In this document: in pieces, positions 13,546-24,310 of the stretch
Numbering within the stretch: position 1 is the stretch's first letter
How the letters are laid out: every line of letters begins with the position of its first letter
Assembly: GCA_030248065.1 (NCBI GenBank)
Contig: JASAMV010003555.1
Location: 1 to 64,000 of the forward strand
Source of the DNA: Rhynchonema sp. JSB1_4
Lineage: Eukaryota > Nematoda > Chromadorea > Monhysterida > Xyalidae
Direction of reading: 5' to 3'
Length of the DNA: 64,000 nt
Notes under the pieces: model-generated
What the model was told of the DNA's origin: nothing
Seen by the model: only the letters and a program-made list of their open reading frames with translations
Database searches by the model: none
Made by a program: the position numbers and the translations under genes

Positions 13546-13781
13546 GTATACTCGGACAATACTTTTGGGAGAAACTTTTCAAACGCGTTGCCTGATCCGC
13601 AAAGCTCATTATGCGTGTATTAGCTGCAGCGGTCACGTGACTGCCAGCTGCTCAACACACAAGTCTAACGTAGTGATTTGCGAAATGCTACGAAACTCAG
13701 CTGGCCGCGCCAGTTGCGTGTGCTTTACGGATCAGGCAACACGCTTGAAAAGTTTCTCCCAAAAGTATTGTCAGAGTATAC
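13546..13781. mobile_element. MITE family A, full copy
   Basis: A 236-bp element with near-perfect terminal inverted repeats of about 55 bp. It starts GTATACTCGGACAATACTTT and ends with CCCAAAAGTATTGTCAGAGT followed by ATAC. The arms contain CGTTGCCTGATCC. The centre carries GTCACGTGAC. It lies between the neuropeptide gene and the gustatory receptor. Confidence 0.85.
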
Positions 13782-13832
13782 ACCACACACACCTGTCTTG
13801 AACACAAATTGTTCTTATCTTTGAATAAAGTG

Positions 13833-15740
13833 CTACCCAAGTTGTACCAACAACGCTAAGTAGGTGACAATAAGCGAGGAAACAGTGAGTATCATTGTCT
13901 TCGATATTTCCATCACGCCTGCCAGGGACATGCCAATATTGGACACTGCCACTTTTGTGTCGAGCGAATTTAGCAGTTGCAAAACGGTGGAGTCCTCGAT
14001 CATCCAGACAGACGGATCCGAGTGAAAAAGACTGAAATGCATCAAACGTTGATGTTTTTTGTCTGCCACGCAGACAACTGCTGTAGATGGCTATGATCAA
14101 GTGAACAAGGCTCGGATGAACATGATAACAACAAAGGAGAAAGTCCAAAATATGTCAGTTTCGCCCGTCGTGGAAAACAGACGCAGAATCACAGGATCCA
14201 TTGCCGTTTTTTTGCTGGCTTATTTCGCTTCTCTTTCGACTAATTTTCACAACGATCTGGTGCACCAGGTCTGGTACACACACACACTCACTGACCTGCT
14301 GGTCTTGACCAGTTCCTCCCGAATGGCGGCCGGTATCCAAATGATCATGATGATGCACCAAACGGTCTGGAACAATGCGTGCAGTTTCATGATCGGCCAT
14401 TGATGTTCGCTCGGCTTCATCAGTGTGAAGAGGATGGCGATTATGCGCGGCACACACAGACCGAGAAGGATGGCGGACGTGGTCGATACCTGGAATGAGT
14501 GGAAGGAATTTTTTAGTTTTTGCATTTTTTTGTGTTCACTTGTGAGACCTAATGATAACAATAACCAGCGCTCAGGTACAAGCGGCAAATAATTGGGAAT
14601 CCATGGCGCAGACGATGTGTAAGACAAGACACTACCTGACGGATTGTTTCGTGAGTTATTTTTTGCGAGATCCGCCCCCAATGACCGATGGGCATGATAA
14701 CAACTACTGGCGAAGGTGGCGGGCACGACACTTCTGCATGGAGTGCGCATGCCAAGATCAGCGAGAGTTTCGCGCTCAGGTATGTATGTATTATCATACA
14801 CGTCCTAAACGAACATCTAAGAAACACTTCCAACTTTCCAGTTTCAGGGTCACCCAACGCTCACCAACAAATCCAACCGTGCGACTGCATTGCTCAACTT
14901 GGCATGTTCACAAAGAGCTGATCTGAGTTTGGGAGCAGATTTGAGGTACTCTATCGGTCCTTTACGGATCGCCGCGTTCAAGGTACGAACCTGTTCGTAT
15001 AGAATGTCGGAAAGGGTGAAGATCAAAATGGCGCTCAGAGGCTCAACAGCAGTTTGAGCCACTATGCATGCACTCAGAATCACATTATTCACTTGATGGC
15101 AAATGTCAAACATTGCATGCACGGTTGTGGTGTCATTAATGCAATATTTGGCTTCATTCATTGACACCGATATGATCTGAAGCGGTATGACCCCGAACGC
15201 TTGCCCGGCCCAGATCACGATGTTGAGCCATTGAACGACCCTGATTCGCCTTGTTGCCGCAGGGTTCAAACTGACGTGACCGAGGTGTGTCTCGTGATAT
15301 GCGACAAAATCGGCCCACGAACCCAGAAGGAACGACTTCAAGAGAAACGCGAGACTGGTTATAGCCTGTAATTGCAAGGTGACCATGACGAGGCTGTTAG
15401 CTGCTGTCAGCACGCCATGCATGGACAGGACGAGGGCCTGAGAGTTCAGGATGTAGAATACGGTGACACAGATACACACGATTGTGAGCAGGACAAATCG
15501 AAGCGAATCGATTATCCGTTGCCTGCTTGATCGATTATTGATTGATGATTTGTTGATCGGATCGTATGTCAGACAGAGAATGTACAGGAAGATTCGGGTC
15601 GGCGTTGCAAGGGTCTCGACGGAGGACATTTCGGATGTTTTTCGACGAATTAATTCGGAAGTGGTTGTCAGCTGTGGTTCAGAACGTAAAGAAAACACAC
15701 ATGCAACTGGACACCAAGAACAGCAGCTGTTGCGTGTCAA
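13833..15740 (-). CDS. Gustatory receptor (GR/GRL seven-TM family)
   Basis: Three minus-strand exons (15740-14865, 14489-14296, 14031-13833) join in phases 0 and 2 and give 422 residues, the usual length for insect-type gustatory receptors. Several hydrophobic helices are visible, for example FVLLTIVCICVTVFYIL near residue 80, one near LNIVIWAGQAFGVIPLQI, and AILLGLCVPRIIAILFTLM in exon 2. The C-terminus ends TYLALLVQLG, which fits the TYhhhhhQF signature in TM7 of this family. GRs are cation channels with an intracellular N-terminus that act in chemo- or photosensation; the ligand here is unknown. The start is the first in-frame ATG of the long exon. An upstream exon is possible. Confidence 0.8.
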
Positions 15741-15921
15741 CCTCGTTTTTTGCAGGTATATGTGTCTGTTTCAAGCCAATTGGTTGGGCAAACATTGCTG
15801 GTAGCTGGTTATTGCATAAGCAAAGTGCCCAAAGTATGAGATATGCATCCGGCATTGGTATTACTTAGGTTGTTGTCCCCGCACTGGTTGGGAAGAGAAA
15901 TACACGTCGAAATAGCTTCAA

Positions 15922-16292
15922 GTATGTATACTCCAGCCACGAACTCATGAGACGACTTATTTTGAAGTTGACTTGAACGGATCCGATAATGTTCCGGTTC
16001 CACGTATTTCGGAAATGAAAGAAAGAGAAACGCATGTATTTTTTAAAAACACGCTCTCCACCTCGGTGCGTAAATTCCCTTTTGACTCCCAAAACATTTG
16101 TGTGTTGAACGACGTTGCTGTTCGCGTAAGCACGCAACAAATTGAGGTCAGCCAGCTGGAACTTGTCATCATGTCTCTCGGCCCAATCTCTTTCTTTTGT
16201 TTGCGAAAACCCGTGTACCGGCGCATTTTTGAATCCGGCCAAGCAAGCTATAAAAAGGGTCGTCTCATGAGCTCGTGGTTGGACTATACATC
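15922..16292. mobile_element. Inverted-repeat element, family C
   Basis: Arms at 15922-15958 and 16257-16292 share CTCATGAG flanked by a GTCGTCT/AGACGAC pair, and pairing continues inward with interruptions. The interior, read on the minus strand, contains TTCCAGCTGGCTGA, TTTGTTGCGTGCTTACGCG and GGGAATTTACGCACC. The same blocks in the same order occur at about 23820-23915 inside an intron of the LRP-like gene, so both copies belong to one dispersed family. An open frame crosses it on the minus strand but has no recognisable domain. Confidence 0.6.
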
Positions 16293-16469
16293 CTTTGGGC
16301 TGTACAAGATGCTTCACGTCTACTACCGTATACTGAATTAACGGCACTAATGAACAAAAAAAACGTGAAACCATGTAAGATGATGATTTCCAGCTTTAGA
16401 CCGCTCTGAGCAGGTTTGCCGATTTGCCGCTTGACAAAGCAATCAGTTGACTCGTGCGTTACTTTAAAA

Positions 16470-16720
16470 AAAAGGTAAAGGCGTTCCGCAGAATTTAGGC
16501 TCCGCGAGGGACCTACCAACAACCCGTTGCCGGTGACTCTAATGGGTAGGTGCCTGTTACCCGCAGCAATTGCTGCTTCCCATTTACCGACCCTTCTCAG
16601 GGATGGAAGGCTGGGTTGACCCACGACACCACTTTGATGTTGCTCCGTCCGCTGGGGGTTGATCCCAGAACTAACCAGGCCAAACACTGCTTAGCCTGCC
16701 AGATCGGACGGGGTACACAC
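16470..16720 (+). repeat. Possible SINE-like segment
   Basis: A GC-rich stretch with GGTAAAGGCGTTCCGC, then TGCTGCTTCCCATTTACCGA, then GGGTTGATCCC, which resembles a pol III B-box with one base missing. The layout resembles tRNA-related SINE tails. No target-site duplication or second copy was found, so this is a weak call. Confidence 0.25.
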
Positions 16721-18646
16721 GAGCAAACGTGGTATGGGTGTCGTTTAACTTGCATGTACAGGTGCAAACTGGCGATTATTTTGGCAGGAAGTTGTCAGTG
16801 CGTAGGTATTACGACGTTTGCATCGTCATCCGAACGTTACGATTATATTCAACTCTGTTGGGAACCGAAAAAAAACATTTTGCTTTTCTTAAGTCAGCCT
16901 GTTGACATCAACCCTTGGCAAGCAATTGACGGGCATGACATAAATGCACCTGGAATACACTTGGCAAGCGTGTCATAGGCATGTCAACTACATATACCAC
17001 ATCACATAATACATATCACCAACGCGCAAGAGATATCCACATGCGTATAACTATAGTCTACCATTAACATTACGTGCGATGCAAGAAAGATAAGAAGTGC
17101 TGCTGCAAAAAAGTAACAGTGCGAAGCAGTGGTGGTTGCATGCAGATTCATAGGCGACCCACACGCAGCTCACAGGCAGGCATGCGTGCGGAACAGGGTC
17201 AAACGCCTTTGCCGAGTCTACATATCCGCGCAATAAACACTGCTATAGTCAACCATGCACAAAAACACATTCTACATATATCAGCAAAATATTGCAGAAG
17301 GAATGAGATATAGAAATTAGTGTGTCAATATGCTGGTTTCAAGATACACGGTGCTTGCAAGTGCGTACATTATAATACGTGCACTTCGTTGCACATTTAT
17401 GTAAAGATTATCGAGTTTTTGTTCCGTTTACGCCACTTGTTATCACAATTACTTACAAATAGCCAGCCCGATATCTCCGATTTGCTGGGTGGTTTTCCGC
17501 TTTTCAACTTCACATAATGGATTTTACGTGCATATTCAAGCGCAACCATCATTCTCATTGAACATCATAAACTGCAATCTCGGTACCAATACAATATGGG
17601 GTACCGTTTGGATAGGCACGTTACGCGGTTTTGCGTTCGTGCAAAAGATGAGTTTGGACTAGTCAACTCAGGTAATGTTTGCCCATTATAGGGTCACCCC
17701 CCAAAGAATACAAAAGCGCTGCCCAGGCACCACTGACCAATCGCACTGGATTTTGTGGCCTGGCCGAAATTCGGCATTTTTATTTCAATTGTTCATGTAA
17801 CCGTCAAAACTCTGATATTGTCGGTTGCGGTTTTTTGAGCTGCACTCTGAAATCATAAACGGTGGGTGCACCAGGGCATCGTCAGTGCAAATGTCACAGA
17901 TGGGGAAACATGCCTTTTTCGTGTCCGAAGTTCTTACGCAAAACCACCAATTTTGCACGATTAATATAATAACGCGTAATGTCCATTTAATGATATGCCA
18001 ATCTTCATTTTAGCACCTCCAACATGTATTATATTTGTGCAGCCTAATTTCACGCTGTCGTGCGTATACCACAAATCAGTCAGCTACGGTGCATTCGCTA
18101 TGTTGTTCAACTTTATTTACCTTCACACTTTGCATTACAACCGCAACCAACTTACAACTTGGTGGTTACATTTCATTTCACTCATTTACGCACCATTACC
18201 GGGGTATGTCTCAATGGGCCGTATTTACGAACCAATTGTCTAATCACTGTCAGTTTACACAAACCAAACACTCATGTTTCTGGAAATCGGCTCTCGTGCG
18301 AATACAGCATTCAAACTTCATAGCTGTGCGCACTTCAGTGTTTCTACATAATGCGCACCTATGGGCAGCGGAGATTTCATAGTAGGGCATGTTTGCTTTA
18401 ATATCCTTCGTCACTACTGTAGTGACTATAAGACCATTACATCAATGCTCAAAAATTTGCTTTCGGATACCTAATGATGAAGTAAAAAGTGAAAGCATCA
18501 TTTTTTGATGTGTTAAAAAATCCCGATTTTCATTTCGTTACGATGTTTTCAGATATAATATCGCGTTACGCCGCGCAATCCACAAGATAAATAAATACCT
18601 GCGCCAATAAAGTGAAAACAGAACACAAATCCAGCCCATCTGTGCA

Positions 18647-21600
18647 ATGTGGCGCGTGACATGCATGGCCCTGGTGATGTGGGCTGGTGGCACATTGGGA
18701 TATCGCCTCAACCAATTACATGACAACGATATTGGCGCCGAATCGAATGAGATTACCGTAGACGTCAACTCGATACAAATGAAAAAGGACAGCAAAGGTG
18801 GGTCATCGTCAGCTGACCGATGTTTCATTATTGATGCTATTCTCGTGGTGATATTGCGATTGTGGTGTGACAGATAACATGCGCAGTAACTATACCCTTT
18901 AGTCGAATGTTGTTTCAGTTTGTTCCAAGCCCAAATAACACGTGACCTGGCACGTAATATGCAGTTCACAAAAAAATTTTCGCCATGTCCATTTGAAACC
19001 GTTGGTAATAAGCGACGCTGATCGGCCGAACATAACCAAATTCCGACAAACCAGAAATCGATCAAAACCAACGAGGTATGAAACATCATCATGCATACGC
19101 ATTCTTGCAGACACGTCCCTGCTGTGCGACATGTACGGTCAAACGCGCGTGCTGTACTGTTCAATGCCATTATTGGGCTACCTGCCGGCCGACCGGATGG
19201 TGCCCAGTCCTCCTCATCCCCCGTTGCACCAAATCGATGCTCTTTGTGCCATATATGAAGAGTACAAACAATGCACGATCGACGTCGAGCCTGATTGTCA
19301 AGCACAGGCGGCTGGCCATCTCACTCATATGCATGACGTCATTTGTGATAAGCAGGTTATAATACTGTATGCAGTCGTACGGTTGTGTGGTGTTCATCAC
19401 ACTGACGATGGTGATCTGGTGCATCGCGTGATTCCTGGAACAAAAAATCTATTCATCGTCGACATACACACGCTGCACTGGGTGCTGTCTTGTGGACGTG
19501 CTTTGCACAAAAGATGATAGATTCAATAACGATACGATTTAGCCTTGTGGGCACGCATTGAGTTAGAGATCTGTGGATGCAGTTTCGGCCCATAATGCCA
19601 GACTGCACACGCTGAAGGATGGGCATGATAACATCGAGCGTGGTGCTTTTGCATTTGTCCTGAGGATGACCTGGTGTGTGGTAGTGGGCCAATTGAGCAA
19701 AACCTGCTCGAGAAAGACCATTTGAGAAAGAAACAAGGGCAAGGCCAAAGTAGGTAGCAGAGCTCTTGTTCCAGCGGCTCAGGCTTCGCGTCGCTCTTGG
19801 ACTTTGTTTTGTGCGTGACCTGGAGCTCAAGGCTTCAGCCTGTTCGTTTTTTAGGCTCAGCGCTTTCATCTCTATGGGTGGAATTTTCGAAACGGTGTAA
19901 AGGTCAGTTGGGCGTAAAGGTCGGCGTAAAGTTCGGTCGAAAGCTCGGTCGGCGTAGCTCGGTGTAAACGTGAAACATTGCCTGTTATTAACGTCGAATG
20001 TTTCAAGTTTACACCGAGGTCTATCACACTGAGCTGTCGACCGAGCTTCCCACTAACCTTTACACCCAACTGACCTTTACACCGTTTCGAAAATATCACC
20101 CTATCTCTAGTACGATGATTCAGATGAACTTGATCACAACAGAAAATTCGTCACTGTGCATAATAAGTGTATACTGTTCAATTCATCGCGAACACGCACA
20201 TTCAAGGATGAGCCCGATAACAGAGCAAGATAGCGACAACAGGAATCTAGTGGGTCTAACGTTGTCCAGCCCACTTAGCCACCAGAATCATCAAGCATAG
20301 TTAAATGGTCGTTTTTGAGACCAAGAGTTCATCAAAATATTGGTGTAGGATGTGATATTTCGTCACGCAAATCTTTCAGTACCGCGACAACATCACGCAA
20401 CACCGACAGTGTCTGCTCGGGATGACGGCTGATGTCCCACTGAATGAATGTCATCAGAAAGCGGTGGATGAACAGACAACAAAGGTTGGGCCATAGGTAC
20501 CCACGCTGTTCGTTAAATGATTGCTAGCGTCGTGTAACATTTGCACCACGCCTGATCGCTTGTGAGTCAAAAACCCAGAAATTAGGTATGGTACGTGTAG
20601 AAGTTGTTAATTTGCGGCAAAACTTTTGTGCAGATTGGGCAAATGTCGAATTCTCCAAAACTCGAAAAATCACGTGACCAAGACCAACACCGGATCGATT
20701 GCTTGACCGTTGATTTGATGATGCACCAGTCAGTCCCTAACTCGATTTCAGAACAATTCCACCGACCCGCTAACATGCATCAGCATGCAATCCTACATTG
20801 ATTGTCTACTGAAACACGACTATTGGGACACTTGTCCAGATGGGGTGCAGACCGAGGTGGACTTGCTGATGGACATGGCACCCGATTGTGATTTGGCGTT
20901 CGTCGCACCACAACCAGGTTTATTGGATGTGCTGTTTTTTATTTTTTGATGTTTTATGCACATTTTTCGAAGATTTAGTTCGAGGAAACAGCGAGACCAG
21001 AATCGCTGGTGACTATCCCGTTGCCATGAAACATTTTATGACTTTGTGACCTGGACGGTTGTCAATCGTGGATGGACTGCAAATGTTTCATAAAATGTAT
21101 GAGATTGGAGGTTGTGATTGTAGGCCTCCATCCAGTCACCACACTGCGAAAACAGAAAAAATTATGAAATTAAGATGACGACAGAACGATAACACTCTTG
21201 TTTAACTTTTCTAATCTATGAGTCTAACCTTCAGCTAATTGAGCTCCCCGAGCTAACTTCGTAATGAAAGCTATCTTCCACTGAAGACTGTTTTCCTCAT
21301 TCTAAACCAGAGCTGACATTACTAAAATAACAGAGATGGAATAACAAAAGCAAGAGTAACAAAAATAATATTGTTATAATAATATGATAGCGTTGTATGC
21401 CAAATAACCCTAACCCTCGACACCCCCAGCAACACTAGTGCTTATTCAGTTGCAGATTACACGAAACCGCAATGCGACCACAAGTCGGGTACGTGCACGT
21501 GTGCGGAGGGCTATCATTACGATGCGGAGACGAAATATTGCGCCGGTTGGTTTTGGCAAGAAACTTTGTATTTTATGAAATTGCATTACATTCTTTAAAG

Positions 21601-24310
21601 CTTTTATGAAAATAAAAACATTCTTTCACACTTGTTAGACGTTGACGAATGTTCGGAGCAGCCAGCCATATGCAGCCAACGATGCAAGAACACCAAGGGT
21701 TCCTTTGAGTGTCTTTGCTCCGAGCCGTACTATGTGCTCGCTAACGACAGTGTTTCGTGCGTGCGAAATGATACGAGTGAGTCAACTCCTATGGCTTGTA
21801 TTTTTCTTCTCTTTCATTAAATTAAGAGGTGCTCACCAATCAACCTATGATGTTTTCAGAGCCACTGTGGATCTTCTTTGCTCACGGTCAAAGTATCTGG
21901 AACATTTCGGAGGACGGAAAGGACTTCCAGCTGCAACGCGCCGGACTTCAGAAAACCGCGATGATTGATTTGGATATGAAGGTACATGTTGATGTTTCAT
22001 CTATCAACTGTAAGATGGAAACAACTTTATTTTCTGTCCTACAGCTTATTAAATGATTAGACCTGGAAAGATAGCCGATCATCACAAACATGAGCCAAAA
22101 TGTGACTCCGAAACTGTCAACCAATTTTATCGCTTAATTAAAATCAGGACAAAGCACGCTTATTCTACGCTGATATCGGTGCGAACAAGATTGAGACCAT
22201 GATGTTGGATGGTGTGTTCCCCAAAACTATACAATTCTACGAGGTCGAAGGCACGGAAGGCATTGCGGTCGACTGGATCGGCAGGTGAAGTTATTTGTTT
22301 TATGGTGATTAATGTTAGCTCTTCTATGCTTGCTTCGCTGACCAAATTATAAGTTTCATCTCATTTCCAGGAACTTGTACTCACTTCGCAAAACCGACGT
22401 CTGGGTGCAGAAACTGGACGGTAGATTCAGGATGAAACTTTACAAGGACGTGCTGAAACTGCCGAGAGCACTTGTCACACACCCTCTCACTGGGTATGCC
22501 AATTTGTATCTTTCTGAACTGTCATAACTCTTTCGTGTGACATAATTCTCAATTGTTTTTCTACGGTTACTCGAAACCAACACTACTTGTTTTATAATTC
22601 AAAACTTTTGCAGCAATATGTACGTCACCGACTGGGGCAGTGAGGCGTTTATTGGTCGCGCGTCAATGGATGGCACCAAATTTGAGCGAATCATCACCGA
22701 AGGTACCAGATATTTATGAGCGCGTGTCTCAAACTCTTTCGCGTTTCGTTCTTACTGTGCCGGTTGCCAAGTTTACGATCATTTTTCAGGCGTTGTTTGG
22801 CCGAATGCTCTCGCCATTGACTACTATGCCGATAGACTGTATTGGGCTGATGCTTTTCTGGACACAATTGAGTGAGTTGTTGTTTGCATATTTGTTGCGG
22901 CTAGTTGGTGAGAGCCAAGTTGACGAATTTAATCAAGAAGTCTCATTCTTTTTTCAGGGCAGCCGATCTAAGCGGCCTAAATCGGCGCACCATCATATCC
23001 GAAGCGTCATCAGTGCCCCATGTGTTTGGCATGGCCATTGCCGATGATTATGTGTACTGGACTGATTGGACCTATCGGTAAGTTGATAAATTCCTTTGTT
23101 TTAAACGTTAGCCAACGTTTAAACATTAAAAGTCTAAGTTTTTTCAGTGGTATATTGCGCGCAGATAAACGCACCGGAGCCAATGTCACCGTGTTGGCGC
23201 AGACCGCATTGTTACCATATTCCATCAAGGTCTACCATCCGGCGATGCAGCCAGAAGGTTGGAATGAATGATTGCTTATTAAATAATTCATCAACGTGAT
23301 AAAATTTTCCGGATTTTTAGGCGACAATCCATGCGAAGACATGGGTTGCACGCAACTGTGTCTGCTGGCGCCTAATCAAGATTCGAACAGTACTGATGCA
23401 ACACAGGCAACTTGTGGATGTGCACAAGTGAGAACTTACCAATTTGATCGGAAAAGCGAATAACGACCAAGACAGTTCGAAGATTGCAACACCCAAACTG
23501 ATTCAGGGTTTCGTACTGATGGAGGATGCGCGCACGTGCAAGTCACAGTGTTCGGCCAACCAAATTCTGTGCGGCGGCAGTGACCCGCGTTGTATCTCGA
23601 AGGTCTACTGGTGCGACGGACAGAGTCAGTGTTGGGATCACGAGGATGAGAGGGAATGTCGTAAGTTTTTTGGGATGGAACGCTAAATGATGTTTCATGG
23701 CATCTAGTCTTCACCGAATCGTGTTTGGCACAAGCCTCCGTGTGACAATGGCCCAAATTCTCTAAAGTGCAACCGCCGCCGGGGGTGGTTGCGCCCCCAA
23801 ACACGATGATGACAACTTCCAGCTGGCTGAATTTGTTGCGTGCTTACGCGCACAGCAGCGTTTTTTTAACGCACGCATGTCTTGGGAATTAAAGGGAATT
23901 TACGCACCAAGGTGGAGACCGCTAGATATATCAAATACGCTTGAATGTTTGTAGAAAGTGATGTTTCTGTGATTGCGGTTTGTTGATAACATGATGATTT
24001 GCTCCTTGTGAGACGCAGTACCGCACGAAATAATGCGGTACTGCGTCTCACAAGGAGCAAATCACCATATCATCAAATACACAGTTGCGCAACCGCCCCC
24101 GGTGGCGGTGGCGCTTGCGAGATTTTGGGCCAATCATGACTGCAAAAACTTCTTTCGCGCTCGACTCTTTCCTGCAACTTTGTTCCAGCGCGACGAGTTT
24201 GCCTGCCCGGCCAGTTCCAGTGTCACGACCAGAAGCAATGTCTGTCGGCGGGCAGCGTGTGTGACGGTACAGCGCACTGTGATGACAAGTCAGATGAAAC
24301 ATATTGCTAG
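18647..24310 (+). CDS. Secreted LRP-like protein (Cys-rich N-term, EGF, YWTD propeller, LDLa)
   Basis: Fifteen phase-consistent exons: 18647-18797, 19111-19355, 20752-20917, 21456-21545, 21639-21776, 21860-21981, 22148-22284, 22371-22493, 22614-22702, 22790-22871, 22958-23077, 23148-23257, 23321-23427, 23507-23660, 24189-24310. They total 1956 nt, or 651 residues. Order: signal peptide; about 130-residue Cys-rich region; EGF-like; calcium-binding EGF (DVDECSE); six-bladed YWTD propeller ([50 protein letters not shown]); EGF; two LDL-receptor class A modules ([16 protein letters not shown] and [10 protein letters not shown]). The stop directly follows the last LDLa and no membrane helix was found, so it is probably secreted. 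LRP/LDLR proteins bind lipoproteins, Wnts or matrix ligands. The N-terminal Cys-rich block is not part of ordinary LRPs. Introns 2 and 14 carry MITE-like elements. Confidence 0.85.
19875..20102. mobile_element. MITE family B, copy 1 (in LRP intron 2)
   Basis: The arms pair almost end to end. The left end TGGGTGGAATTTTCGAAACG matches the reverse of CGTTTCGAAAATATCACCC. Internal blocks AAAGGTCAGTTGGGCGTAAA and CTCGGTGTAAAC pair with their mirror. It is flanked by ATCTCTA at 19868-19874 and 20103-20109, so a 7-8 bp target-site duplication is likely, as in hAT elements. A near-identical copy lies at 42563-42789. Confidence 0.85.
23745..24140. mobile_element. Inverted-repeat element related to family C, in LRP intron 14
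   Basis: TGGCCCAAA with CAACCGCCGCCGGGGGTGG on the left is mirrored by CAACCGCCCCCGGTGG and TTTTGGGCCA on the right. The left half holds the family C core blocks shared with 15922-16292. The perfect hairpin at 23996-24063 lies in its right half. The element falls wholly within the intron between the two LDLa exons, so the protein is not interrupted. Confidence 0.6.
23996..24063. repeat. Perfect 30-bp inverted repeat with 8-nt loop
   Basis: The left arm at 23996-24025 (begins GATTTGCTCCTTGTGAGACG) and the right arm at 24034-24063 are exact reverse complements over 30 bp, separated by CGAAATAA. In the RNA this would form a strong hairpin in intron 14 of the LRP-like gene. It may be a palindromic insertion inside the MITE-like element. 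Confidence 0.9.

Larger units (their letters stand above)
15741..18646. other. Intergenic, repeats only
   Basis: Contains the inverted-repeat element at 15922-16292, a possible SINE-like segment at about 16470-16720, and one GGTGCACCAGGGCATCGTCA word at 17865. No coding region is supported. Confidence 0.5.

Noticed and set aside
19872..20300. Open frames on both strands with [14 protein letters not shown] repeats
   Set aside because: They fall in MITE family B; the same frame recurs at the second copy at 42.6 kb.
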